Shown in pieces: positions 14,190-23,062 of a DNA stretch of 36,999 bases. The first letter of the stretch is position 1. Each line of letters starts with the position of its first letter. The DNA is from Treponema saccharophilum DSM 2985. GTDB lineage: Bacteria; Spirochaetota; Spirochaetia; Treponematales; Treponemataceae. Made by a program: the position numbers and the translations under genes. The notes below the pieces were generated by a model. It was not told the DNA's origin. It did not search any database and saw only the letters and a program-made list of their open reading frames with translations. The DNA is taken from positions 1-36,999 of the forward strand of contig NZ_AGRW01000024.1 of the NCBI RefSeq assembly GCF_000255555.1. The letters are read 5' to 3'.

Positions 14190-15440
14190 ATGGAATTCTT
14201 GGATTGCGTACGCGCGGGGCTTCTCGGGTGCGGAATAGACGTCGGTTCGTGCCGCTCGATCGGGGCAGCCGTCTCCGGCGGGGCTGATTCCGTCTCGCTT
14301 CTCGTCTCGCTCGCGGAAATTTTCGGTGCGGGGCGCGTCCGTGCCGTTACGGTGAACCACAACATTCGTCCTGACGACGAGACGAGGGGCGATGCCGAAT
14401 TCGTGCGCGATTTGTGTGCGCGTCTCGGGGTTGCCTGCGATGTCGTGGAGATTCCCCGCGGAAAGGTCTGCGAGGTCGCGTCCGAGCGTGGCGGCGGAAT
14501 CGAGGAGGCGGCGCGGTTCCTTCGTTACGGCGCGTTCGATTCGTTCGTCGAAAAAAGCGGTGTCGAGGCGCTATGCCTCGCGCACAACGAGAACGACCAG
14601 CTCGAGACGGTTCTGATGCGCTTCATTCAGGGGAGCGGGACGGACGGGGGCGGCGGAATCAGGATGAGGCGTGGCGTGTTCGTCCGGCCGCTGCTTTCCG
14701 TTTCGAGGAGCATGATAGAGGAATTCCTGCGCTCCCGCTCGCAGCCATGGCGTACCGATTCGACGAATTCCGATACCGGATACATGCGGAACAGAATTCG
14801 CGCGAACCTTGTTCCGTTTCTTGACGCGCAGTTTCCCGGGTGGAGGGGCGCCGTTATACGGGGCGCGGGCAAGGTCCGCGACGACGACGATTTCATCGAC
14901 AGCGCCGTCGTTTCGTCCGTCGGGAAGAACGCTTCGTCCGTTTCCCGCGCCAGATGGGATTCTTTCCCGCCGTCTATAAGAAGGCGCGCCGTGCAGTCTA
15001 TGCTGCTCTCCGCCGGATTTTCCGCGCGATTCCCGTACGCGCTCATGGGGCGCATCGTTTCCGTTCGGGCGGGGGAATGCGATTCCGTTTCGTTCGGGGG
15101 ATTTTCGATAACGGCGGATGAAAATTCCGTCCGGGCTTTCCGGCTTGATTCCGTGGAAAAAACGCGTGAGCGCGGTTTCTGCAGGTCGTTCTCCGCGGGC
15201 GGAAGGAGGTTCGTGGAGCGCAGCGTCATTTCCGGGGACTGCATAGCGATGAAGGACGGCCGCCGGAAGGACGTCCAGAAAATCCTTTCCGAATGGAAAG
15301 TCCCGCGGCAGTCGCGGCAGTCCGTTCCCGTCGTCGTCGATGCGGGGACGATGAATGTCGTCGCTGTCCTCGCGGGAGGTTACGGCTCGTGGATTGTCGG
15401 GGAATTCCGCGCCTTCCTTGAGGAGGCCGGGCTTGTCTAG
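14190..15440 (+). CDS. tilS: tRNA(Ile)-lysidine synthase
   Basis: A 416-residue ATP-dependent enzyme that changes cytidine 34 of tRNA-Ile(CAU) to lysidine, so that AUA is read as isoleucine. The PP-loop AVSGGADSVSLL (about residues 27-38), the VNHNIRPDDETRGDAEF and LAHNENDQLETVLMRFIQGSGT motifs and the RPLLSVSRSMI segment are diagnostic. A C-terminal region of about 150 residues with RRKDVQKILSEWKVPR matches the TilS C-terminal substrate-binding part. The start at 14190, just after GAGGAG, follows a terminator; the longer open frame would run through it. Confidence 0.95.
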   Translation: MEFLDCVRAGLLGCGIDVGSCRSIGAAVSGGADSVSLLVSLAEIFGAGRVRAVTVNHNIRPDDETRGDAEFVRDLCARLGVACDVVEIPRGKVCEVASERGGGIEEAARFLRYGAFDSFVEKSGVEALCLAHNENDQLETVLMRFIQGSGTDGGGGIRMRRGVFVRPLLSVSRSMIEEFLRSRSQPWRTDSTNSDTGYMRNRIRANLVPFLDAQFPGWRGAVIRGAGKVRDDDDFIDSAVVSSVGKNASSVSRARWDSFPPSIRRRAVQSMLLSAGFSARFPYALMGRIVSVRAGECDSVSFGGFSITADENSVRAFRLDSVEKTRERGFCRSFSAGGRRFVERSVISGDCIAMKDGRRKDVQKILSEWKVPRQSRQSVPVVVDAGTMNVVAVLAGGYGSWIVGEFRAFLEEAGLV

Positions 15441-15489
15441 GGCTTCCCGCGCCAAAATCCCGAAATGAACGATTGCGCGAACGCTCGCC

Positions 15490-15518
15490 TTTTCATCTGC
15501 CGATATTTAGAGTAACAT
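15490..15518 (+). promoter_or_regulatory. Candidate promoter for the TPR/htrA/lepA operon
   Basis: TTTTCA (15490-15495) and TAACAT (15513-15518) are 17 bases apart, about 20 bases before the start at 15539. The same -35 variant occurs before oadG. Confidence 0.4.
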
Positions 15519-15538
15519 TAGACCTTCAGGAAAGACCG

Positions 15539-17716
15539 ATGAAAAAAATTCTTGCATTTTTGACTGTTGTTTTGATTTCGCTGCCGTCGTTTTCCGCGCG
15601 GGGGAATCCTTCCTCGGCAAACAGGCGGACGGCCGTCCGCTATCTCCAGCTCGCCAAGCAGTATGCGGCTGAGGGGCGGTGGGCGGAATCCGATTCGCAG
15701 TCCCGGCTCGGGTTGCAGTACGACGGGTCGGTCGCGGACTTGTGGTACATGCAGGCCGTTGCCCGCCAGGCTTTGGGCGGCTCCCGCGCCGAAATTCTTC
15801 CCCTCGTGACGAAATCCCTCGACGGGAAGGAGACAGACTGGGTCGATTACAACAGGGACAATGCCCGCGTGCTGTGCGCCGACATCCTCTGCTCGTCGCT
15901 TCGGCCGCGCGATGCGATAAAACTGCTTGACTCGAAGCCGATGGTCTATTCCGCCGACGCCGAATTCATCCGCGTAAAATCGTATTACAGTCTCGGGGAC
16001 AAGGATTCCCTCGCGAAGGCGCGCTCCCGCGTCGATACGGCGCGCAAGGTGTATCCGGACGACGTGCGGTTCGCGGAGCTTTTCTACAATTTCGAATATC
16101 TGAAATCGTTCTGCGCGGGCGGGCTTTCGTCTGATGTGAAGCGCATCGCCGGCTCGTTTTTAGCGTGCATGGGGAACTACGCTTCCGTGAACGACGATGT
16201 CCGCCTCCTGTCGTCGCTTTTCACGCTTTCCGGCGACGAGCTTGTGCGCTCGCTGAAGGCGTTCGATTCGGAGAACCACCGCTCCGTTCTTTTCGCGACG
16301 TACGGTTTTCTGAACGGGATCCTCGACAGGGACGGCGCGCTCGATTATTTCTACGGGTATTCCGATTCGTCGCCTGTCCGGCTTTCCGTCCTTGAGGTTT
16401 TTGCCGCCGCCGTTTTCGGTGGTGAGATGGACGAGGGCGGGGAGACGCTTCGCAAGGAATTCTTCGACTACTTGAATTCGTTCAGCGGGACGATTCTCGA
16501 CGACACGAACGGGGACGGGACGTGCGACATGACGGTCGTGTACAAGCGCGGCCGCGCGCTGGCGATATCGTATGACGGGAACCAGGACGGCGTCGACGAT
16601 TGGGTCGCCGACTGCGATTTCGGCGTTCCCGTTGCCATCCATGTCGGGGAAAGCAGGCTCGATGTCGGGTACGGAACATGGCCGTTCGTGAGGAGCGCCG
16701 TTTACGACGTCTCGGATAAAGTCGGCGACGGGACGAAGGTCAAAAAGCTTTCGTTCAACCTTATAGCGGACACGCTTTCGTGGACTCCGTTCGACATCGT
16801 GTTCGATTCCGTCCTCAAGGAAGCTGTCGGAATCGATTTCTTTATACCGAGCATTCCAAAGAAGCGCCGCGCCGTTTCCGGAACTGATTTGCTTCTCGCC
16901 TCGACCTCGTATTCGCTTCCCTCGGCGGAGCGCCCTGACGCGTACGTGACGGTGAGCGTTCTCGGCGGAATCCCGCAGAGCGCGCGGTACACCGTCGGCG
17001 GCGTTGACGGCAGGATGTACGCGACTGCGCGCTTTGAGGACGGGCTTCCCGTCATGCGCCTTGTCGATTCCGATGACGACGGGCTGTTCGAGACGACGGA
17101 GATGTTCGGGCACGATTCGGAAAAGAAAGGGCGGTTCATGTCGGAGGCCGACGAGCTTCAGGTCGTGACGAACCTTTTCGGGACGCCCGCAAAGGGGACG
17201 GGCGTTTACGTGAAGATGATTCAGGTGGACTGGAACGGCGACACCGTTCCGGATTTCATCGAGGAATATACCGAGGGGCTAGGGAAAATCTCGACATGGG
17301 ACTCGGACGGCGACGGAAAATGGGATGTCCGCTATGTGAAAAGGCCCGAGTCGAAGGACGGCGTGAAAAGGGAGGATTCGCTTTTCCACCAGCCGTTCTC
17401 CGGAGATGTCGTTACGGTCTCCTCCGAGAACGGCATTCCCGTCAACGTGAGCATCTCGTCTGCCGAAAACGGAAAGGTGCTCCGCAAAAACGTTCGGATT
17501 TTCGGCGGGCTTCGCGACGGATTCTACTGGATTGGCGGGAAGGAGCGCGACGACATCGCGACGGGCGCCGTTGAGATTGCCGTTAACCGCGAGCTTGGCG
17601 GGGTGGAGCAGGGCGTCTCGAAGGTTATTCAGCTTGAAGACGCGCGCTACCATGCTGTCCGCGTCGGCTCGATGGTTTTCATAGAGATTCTTCCCTCGGA
17701 CTCGGGGGAAAAGTGA
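15539..17716 (+). CDS. Exported TPR protein with repeated DxDxDG motifs
   Basis: A 725-residue protein with a signal peptide (MKKILAFLTVVLISLPSFSA) is probably periplasmic. The N-terminal third contains TPR-like helices (YLQLAKQYAAEGRWAESDSQSRLGLQYD and others). The C-terminal half carries five short acidic loops spaced along the chain: DTNGDGTCD, DGNQDGVDD, DSDDDGLFE, DWNGDTVPD and DSDGDGKWD. These resemble EF-hand-like or dockerin-type calcium-binding loops. No enzymatic motif was found. It overlaps the protease gene by one base, so both are likely made together and it may act as partner or substrate adaptor. I start at 15539, preceded by AGGAAAG. I do not recognise a named family; treponemes carry TPR proteins of this kind. 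Confidence 0.7.
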   Translation: MKKILAFLTVVLISLPSFSARGNPSSANRRTAVRYLQLAKQYAAEGRWAESDSQSRLGLQYDGSVADLWYMQAVARQALGGSRAEILPLVTKSLDGKETDWVDYNRDNARVLCADILCSSLRPRDAIKLLDSKPMVYSADAEFIRVKSYYSLGDKDSLAKARSRVDTARKVYPDDVRFAELFYNFEYLKSFCAGGLSSDVKRIAGSFLACMGNYASVNDDVRLLSSLFTLSGDELVRSLKAFDSENHRSVLFATYGFLNGILDRDGALDYFYGYSDSSPVRLSVLEVFAAAVFGGEMDEGGETLRKEFFDYLNSFSGTILDDTNGDGTCDMTVVYKRGRALAISYDGNQDGVDDWVADCDFGVPVAIHVGESRLDVGYGTWPFVRSAVYDVSDKVGDGTKVKKLSFNLIADTLSWTPFDIVFDSVLKEAVGIDFFIPSIPKKRRAVSGTDLLLASTSYSLPSAERPDAYVTVSVLGGIPQSARYTVGGVDGRMYATARFEDGLPVMRLVDSDDDGLFETTEMFGHDSEKKGRFMSEADELQVVTNLFGTPAKGTGVYVKMIQVDWNGDTVPDFIEEYTEGLGKISTWDSDGDGKWDVRYVKRPESKDGVKREDSLFHQPFSGDVVTVSSENGIPVNVSISSAENGKVLRKNVRIFGGLRDGFYWIGGKERDDIATGAVEIAVNRELGGVEQGVSKVIQLEDARYHAVRVGSMVFIEILPSDSGEK

Positions 17717-19365
17717 TGAAGCTGCGTTCTTTTCTTGCGTCGGCATTTTTTCCGCTGCTTCTTTTTCCCGTCCTGTCATGCGCGTCGGACGGGGGCACTG
17801 TTTTCGTCGCGCCCGATTATTCCCTTGCGGAGGTCAGGAAAGGAGAAATCGACGCGATTGACGCGCTGCTGTCAAAGGAGAACGAGGATTCGTACAATCC
17901 CGTGATGGGGCTGTGGCGTGCGAAGCTTCTCGGCGACGAGGAGACGGTCGGGCGCGCGTTTGCGGCTGTCGTCTCGGAATTCGATTCGGCGGTCGAGAAG
18001 GAGAACTGGTATGCCGCGAGGAGCCTGTTCAAGGCGCTCCGTGTCGAGGAATATCCGTCGCTCGGCTCGCTTTCGAAAACGGAGGAGGAGCTTGACAGGC
18101 TGTGCGCGCTTTCCGTTCCCGGGCTCGGCGGCGGCTCGTCCGGAGTCTCGAAGGTTTCGTCCTTGATAAACGGAACCGTCACGATTTGGGTCGACAAGGG
18201 CATCTCGTTCCACAACGGGATGGGGTATGCCGACCGGGTAATCGGCTCCGGGTTCTTCATCTCGAAGGACGGGTACATAATCACGAACAACCACGTAATC
18301 GAGGACGTCGTTGACCCGAAAAACAAAAAATACTCGCGCGTTTTCATAAAGCTTGCGGAGGACAGCACGACGAGAATTCCCGCGAAGGTCATCGGCTGGG
18401 ATTCAATCCTCGACCTTGCGCTTTTGAAGGCGGAGGTCGACGCGCCGTTCGTGTTCAATCTCGGCTCGAGCAAGGACCTCGATGTCGGGGACAAGATTTA
18501 TGCGATAGGCTCGCCCGTCGGTCTTGAGCGCACGCTGACAAGCGGAATCGTCAGCGCGACGGACAGAAAGCTCTTCACGCTCGGCTCCGTCATGCAAATC
18601 GATGCCGCGGTGAATTCGGGGAATTCCGGCGGTCCGTGCATCGACGAGAACGGGAACGTCCAGGCAATTGTCTTTGCGGGGATGCTCCAGTACGAGGGGC
18701 TGAATTTCGCGATTCCCGTCGAATACCTCAAGTCGGAGCTTCCGGCGCTTTTTGCGGGCGGCCGCATCGACCACCCGTGGATATCGTGTTTCGGAAGGAC
18801 GAAGAAAGTCCTCGGAAAAGAGGCGGGGCTTGAGATTCTGTATTCGCTGCCGGGCGGAAGCGCAGACAGGTCTGGGCTGAAAGTCGGCGACGTAATCGTC
18901 GGGGCTGACGGGCAGAAAATCCGCACCCTTGAGGATTTCCAGGGCATCCTCCTCAAGAATTCCGCGAAGACGGTGATAGACATTTCGGTCATCAGGGGAA
19001 TCGATTCCGACGAGCCTTCCGAGAAGAAAGTCGCCGTCTATCTCGGCGTCAGGCCGTCCGCTCCCGGGCTCGACATCTACAACTCGGATTTGATTGCCAA
19101 CGCGTTCGTTCCGCTTTTCGGGATGAAGCTCGTCCCGCTTTCGGAAAACGCCAGCCGGAAATTCGTCGTCCAGAGCGTTCTGCGGGGCTCGATTGCCGAC
19201 GAGTCCGGGTTCTCCGAGATGGATCCGCTCCAGATTCGCTCGAAGAAGGTCAGCGAGGATAAAACAGCGCTCTACGTAGAGGTCTACACGAAGAACCGCA
19301 AGAAGGGCTACGTCGATGTCCCGCTTGCGATGATATCGTCGTTCGACAGCCCGTATTATTTTTAG
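17716..19365 (+). CDS. HtrA/DegP-like serine protease, probable lipoprotein
   Basis: A 549-residue trypsin-like protease. The N-terminus has a lipoprotein-type signal ending PVLSC (Cys22), so it is probably lipid-anchored in the periplasm. About 150 residues of helical spacer precede the protease domain. The catalytic triad is His193 (NNHVIED), Asp233 (ILDLAL) and Ser304 (NSGNSGGPC). A PDZ domain follows (about 370-460, with GSADRSGLKVGDVIVGADGQKI), and a second, degenerate PDZ-like segment (VVQSVLRGSIADESGF) at the C-terminus. HtrA proteases degrade or refold misfolded envelope proteins. The start overlaps the preceding stop by one base (TGATG). The lepA gene follows after 75 bases. The lipoprotein anchor and long N-terminal spacer are unlike classical DegP. 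Confidence 0.88.
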   Translation: MKLRSFLASAFFPLLLFPVLSCASDGGTVFVAPDYSLAEVRKGEIDAIDALLSKENEDSYNPVMGLWRAKLLGDEETVGRAFAAVVSEFDSAVEKENWYAARSLFKALRVEEYPSLGSLSKTEEELDRLCALSVPGLGGGSSGVSKVSSLINGTVTIWVDKGISFHNGMGYADRVIGSGFFISKDGYIITNNHVIEDVVDPKNKKYSRVFIKLAEDSTTRIPAKVIGWDSILDLALLKAEVDAPFVFNLGSSKDLDVGDKIYAIGSPVGLERTLTSGIVSATDRKLFTLGSVMQIDAAVNSGNSGGPCIDENGNVQAIVFAGMLQYEGLNFAIPVEYLKSELPALFAGGRIDHPWISCFGRTKKVLGKEAGLEILYSLPGGSADRSGLKVGDVIVGADGQKIRTLEDFQGILLKNSAKTVIDISVIRGIDSDEPSEKKVAVYLGVRPSAPGLDIYNSDLIANAFVPLFGMKLVPLSENASRKFVVQSVLRGSIADESGFSEMDPLQIRSKKVSEDKTALYVEVYTKNRKKGYVDVPLAMISSFDSPYYF

Positions 19366-19440
19366 CGCGGAAAGCGATTTCCCGTTTCCGGGAATTTCGC
19401 CGTCGCCCTTTTACTTTTTCAACACGACAAGGAAAAAAAT

Positions 19441-21240
19441 ATGACAGAAATGAAATTCAAGAGGAACTTCTGCATCGTGGCGCACATCGACCACGGAAAG
19501 TCAACGCTCGCCGACCGCCTCATCCAGAAGGCGAAGATAATCGACGACAGGCAGATGATGAACCAGATTCTCGACAACATGGACATCGAGCGCGAGCGGG
19601 GAATCACGATAAAGAGCCAGGCGGTCACGATTCCGTACCGCGCGAAGGACGGGAACGACTACGAGCTGAACTTCGTCGACACGCCGGGGCACGTCGATTT
19701 TTCGTACGAGGTCAGCCGCGCGATTGCCTCCTGCGAGGGCGCGCTCCTGCTCATCGACGCAAGCCAGGGCGTGGAGAGCCAGACCGTGTCGAACCTCTAT
19801 ATGGCAATGGAGCACGATTTGACGATTGTCCCCGTCATCAACAAAATTGACCTTCCGAGCGCGGACATTCCCTCCGTGAAGAAGCAGATTGACCACGACC
19901 TCGGGCTTGATTCCGCCGACGCCGTTCCCGTGAGCGCAAAGACGGGCGCGGGCGTCGACGAGCTTTTCGAGGCAATCGTCACAAAATTCCCCGCGCCGAC
20001 GGGAAATCCCGACGGGAAGGCGCAGGCGCTCATATTTGACTGCCACTACGACGAGTACCGCGGCGTCGTAATCCACATCCGCGTCAAGGAAGGACGAATC
20101 AAAAAGGGCGACACCATCCGCTTCATGTCGAACGGCGCCGACTACAAGGTCGACCAAATCGGCATATTCCGCATCCAGTACGAGGAGCGGCAGTTCCTTG
20201 AGGCGGGCGACGTCGGGTACATCATCGCGGGCGTGAAGACGGTCTCCGACGTCCGTGTGGGCGACACCGTGACGCTTGCGGGCGACCCAGCCGCTTCCCC
20301 GCTACCCGGCTTCAAGGACGTCAAGCCTGTCGTCTTCTCCTCGATTTATCCGCTCGACTCGAACGACTACGAGGAGCTCCGCGACTCGATGGAGAAGCTC
20401 AAGCTGAACGACGCAAGCCTCGTCTACGAGAAGGACAACTCGCTCGCGCTCGGTAACGGGTTCCGCTGCGGATTTTTGGGGCTGCTGCACCTCGAAATCA
20501 TCCAGGAGCGTCTTGAGCGCGACTACGACCAGGCGGTCATATTCACCGCGCCGAGCGTCCAGTACCGCGTGAAGATGCCGAACGGCGAGGAGAAGATAAT
20601 CGACAACCCGACGGAATTTCCGGAGGGCAGGGTCGAGGCGAGCGAGCCGTACATCGACGCGAGCATCATCACGCCCGCCGAGTACATCGGCTCGATAATG
20701 AACCTCTGCACGGAGAAGCGCGGCGTTCAGAAGAACATGAGCTACCTCGACGAGAAGCGCGTGGAGCTTGTCTACGAGATGCCGCTTTCCGAGGTTCTTT
20801 TCGATTTCTACGACAAGTTGAAGAGCTACAGCCGCGGCTACGCGAGTTTCGACTACGAGCTTACTGATTACCAGCCGACGGAGCTCGTGAAGGTCGACAT
20901 CCTCCTCAACGGGAAGCCCGTGGACGCGCTCGCCCAGCTCGCCTACAAGCCGAGCGCAGCTGCCCGCGCGAAGAAGGTGTGCGAGCGGCTCAAGGACGAG
21001 ATTTCCCGCCAGCAGTTCAAGATTGCGATTCAGGGCGCAATCGGAAGCCAGATTATCGCGCGCGAGACGGTCAATCCCGTCAGGAAGGACGTCCTCGCCA
21101 AGTGCTACGGCGGCGACGTGACGAGAAAGCGCAAGCTCCTCGAGAAGCAGAAGGAGGGAAAAAAGCGCATGAAGATGATTGGAAACGTCGAGCTTCCCCA
21201 GAGCGCGTTCCTTGCCGTGCTGAAGGAGAAGGAAGAATAG
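19441..21240 (+). CDS. lepA: Elongation factor 4 (LepA)
   Basis: A 599-residue translational GTPase, standard LepA length. The G domain starts KRNFCIVAHIDHGKSTLADRL (P-loop AHIDHGKST near residues 14-22), with DTPGHVDF and NKIDLPSA. The LepA-specific C-terminal domain ends in AKCYGGDVTRKRKLLEKQKEGKKRMK, the highly conserved family signature. LepA helps back-translocation or 30S assembly under stress. A short purine-rich AAGGAAAAAAA site precedes the ATG. The gene follows the protease by 75 bases; an operon is plausible. Confidence 0.97.
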   Translation: MTEMKFKRNFCIVAHIDHGKSTLADRLIQKAKIIDDRQMMNQILDNMDIERERGITIKSQAVTIPYRAKDGNDYELNFVDTPGHVDFSYEVSRAIASCEGALLLIDASQGVESQTVSNLYMAMEHDLTIVPVINKIDLPSADIPSVKKQIDHDLGLDSADAVPVSAKTGAGVDELFEAIVTKFPAPTGNPDGKAQALIFDCHYDEYRGVVIHIRVKEGRIKKGDTIRFMSNGADYKVDQIGIFRIQYEERQFLEAGDVGYIIAGVKTVSDVRVGDTVTLAGDPAASPLPGFKDVKPVVFSSIYPLDSNDYEELRDSMEKLKLNDASLVYEKDNSLALGNGFRCGFLGLLHLEIIQERLERDYDQAVIFTAPSVQYRVKMPNGEEKIIDNPTEFPEGRVEASEPYIDASIITPAEYIGSIMNLCTEKRGVQKNMSYLDEKRVELVYEMPLSEVLFDFYDKLKSYSRGYASFDYELTDYQPTELVKVDILLNGKPVDALAQLAYKPSAAARAKKVCERLKDEISRQQFKIAIQGAIGSQIIARETVNPVRKDVLAKCYGGDVTRKRKLLEKQKEGKKRMKMIGNVELPQSAFLAVLKEKEE

Positions 21241-21263
21241 GGAATAAGCGGAAGGCTTATTCC
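21241..21263 (+). terminator. Weak terminator hairpin after lepA
   Basis: A perfect 9-base-pair stem, GGAATAAGC/GCTTATTCC, with a five-base loop starts right at the lepA stop. The T-tract behind it is interrupted, so its strength is unclear. Confidence 0.4.
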
Positions 21264-21315
21264 TCATTCCTTTGGGAGAAATTCCGCTTTGCGGGATTCC
21301 TCTTTGTACGGCGAG

Positions 21316-23001
21316 CTATTTTCCAAGCATGGATATTCCTTTCCGGATGTCTTTCAGGAAAAAATCGGTCTCGGTTCTTATGCGCTTGAGGAAGCTGATG
21401 TTTTTCGTGTCGCATCTGTATCCGTCCGGAAAATGGAGGAAAAGGTACTCGCGGCATGAGACAATCGACTCGATTTCCTCCTCCGCGGTTTTTCCGCAGC
21501 GCGCGACATCGTTTCCGAACATGAGCAGTTCGCGGAGACGCTCGAGCGCGCGTTCCTCATCCTCGAGCCACTTTTCTGCGGCGCGTTCCGCCTGCACTTT
21601 TCCTTTTCCCTTTTCCTTCAGGAGAATTCCGTTCCCGCGCGGGAAATTCCAGAAATAATCGCCCGCGTCAGGAATGCCGAGCGGAAGTCCGCTTTTTCCT
21701 GCGTCGAAAAGATTTGTTTGAGCGCGGAATGCCGAGCGGAAAAGCTCCGCGTAAGAGGAAAGGGCTATGTCCGTGTAGACGTCGCCGTTTTTCCCGCATT
21801 TCTTCCGCGCTCCGTTCCCGAATGCTGCCTCGAAAAATCCGTCCGAGGAGAGCCTCGTCCGTTTTGCGAGCCGCGTTTCCTCCGCGTTCGTTCCTGCCGT
21901 GTGCGTCCGCCCCGCCGAGAACGAGAAGTCGAGCCCCGCGACGGCTATGGGAATTTCCGTTCCAGCGCGGAGAAGAAGAGCGATGTATGTCGCGGTAAGC
22001 CCGACCGAGCCGAGCGGCGGGATTGCCGGCGGGAAGAAATCCTCCTTTTTCAGCCGCTCAAGGAATTCGGCTTTCGTGTACGACGACGCGAAGAACGAGA
22101 GCCTTCCGCCCGTGCTGTCTGCGACCTGCGAGCGCGAGGACATGTCCGCGAAGACAATCGTCCCGTTCGTGTGCCCCCTCGCGCCGATGTACGACGGCTC
22201 GATTGCGAGCTGCGACTCGACCGCGACTATGGCGTCAATCCTGATTCCATTTGCCGAAAGCGCCGGGACCGCGGCGTCGACCGCAATCGTCAGGCATTCC
22301 CCGATTTTGTCCGCGCCGATTTCCTCTATCAGCTTTCCCGTTCCTTCTCCCGCGCCGAGGACGAGGATTTTCTTGCTGACCGTGCCGCTGATGTCCCGGA
22401 AATCAACCGATGCCGGAATTTTCGCGATGTTCCGTATCGTGTTCCGGGAAAAAAGCCTCCCGAACCTCGTCAGCGTGAGCCTGTTCTTCCAGAACCGCGA
22501 GACCGCATCCTCCGCCGCGCCCAGCATCATCCTGTATGTTTCCTTTCCGAATGCCGCGCCGCCGCTCATCTCAATCATGATTACGCGCCTGACGGGCGGT
22601 ATCCTGAAGCCGGCGCTGATTTCCCGCGAGAGAATTTCCGCGATTTTCCCGTTCATCCCGAGCGGAAGAAGCTCCGCGCGGAGCGAGCTGTCCGCCGCTT
22701 TCTTTTTTTCGAGCGCGGCTTCCGCGAAGTCGTGCAAATCCTTGTCCGTCTCGATGCCGAGCGCCAGACAGTCGTCTCCCAGCTTCCCGCACAGTTTCTC
22801 TATCCCGTGCCAGAGGGCGGGGGAGGCGCAGAGGACGATTGTCGCGGCGCGTATTTCGAGCGTGTCGAGCGTTTTTTCTATCGCTTTTTCGGGGGCGTAT
22901 TTCGAGTAGAGGAGCCTTCCCTTGTATGAGACGGAAAAGCCCCGGCCGGTGTCAACCAGACGGGGCTTTTCGTCGTTGCTTTCGTTTTTCGTCGTTTCCA
23001 T
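21316..23001 (-). CDS. Motility-associated factor glycosyltransferase (MAF/DUF115)
   Basis: A 561-residue protein resembling the MAF family, which transfers sugars to flagellins. The DUF115 core is seen in the middle: KKILVLGAGEGTGKLIEEI (the nucleotide-sugar binding loop), then IAVDAAVPALSANGIRIDAIVAVE, GTIVFADMSSR, PPLGSVGLTATYIALLLRAG, and IAVAGLDFSF; these follow the order of MAF proteins. The residues around the classical G-P-S loop differ (GEGTG). Spirochaete flagellins are glycosylated, so this may modify the periplasmic flagella. I use the ATG at 23001. No clear ribosome-binding site. The SurA-like gene lies upstream on the same strand, with an intrinsic terminator ending 18 bases before this start. 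Confidence 0.75.
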   Translation of the reverse strand: METTKNESNDEKPRLVDTGRGFSVSYKGRLLYSKYAPEKAIEKTLDTLEIRAATIVLCASPALWHGIEKLCGKLGDDCLALGIETDKDLHDFAEAALEKKKAADSSLRAELLPLGMNGKIAEILSREISAGFRIPPVRRVIMIEMSGGAAFGKETYRMMLGAAEDAVSRFWKNRLTLTRFGRLFSRNTIRNIAKIPASVDFRDISGTVSKKILVLGAGEGTGKLIEEIGADKIGECLTIAVDAAVPALSANGIRIDAIVAVESQLAIEPSYIGARGHTNGTIVFADMSSRSQVADSTGGRLSFFASSYTKAEFLERLKKEDFFPPAIPPLGSVGLTATYIALLLRAGTEIPIAVAGLDFSFSAGRTHTAGTNAEETRLAKRTRLSSDGFFEAAFGNGARKKCGKNGDVYTDIALSSYAELFRSAFRAQTNLFDAGKSGLPLGIPDAGDYFWNFPRGNGILLKEKGKGKVQAERAAEKWLEDEERALERLRELLMFGNDVARCGKTAEEEIESIVSCREYLFLHFPDGYRCDTKNISFLKRIRTETDFFLKDIRKGISMLGK

Positions 23002-23017
23002 AAATCGCAATTCCGCG

Positions 23018-23056
23018 GAAAAAAAGAGGGCGCAGGTTCTGCCCGCGCTCCCTTTT
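23018..23056 (-). terminator. Terminator between the foldase and MAF genes
   Basis: On the minus strand GGGAGCGC pairs with GCGCCCTC (7 of 8) and is followed by seven T. It also has A-rich sequence on the other side and could act both ways. It ends transcripts of the foldase gene just before the MAF start. Confidence 0.65.
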
Positions 23057-23062
23057 TTCCGC

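Noticed and set aside
21718-22929. Plus-strand open frame of 403 codons opposite the MAF gene.
   Set aside because: Arginine-rich low-quality protein without motifs; the minus-strand frame has recognisable MAF blocks.
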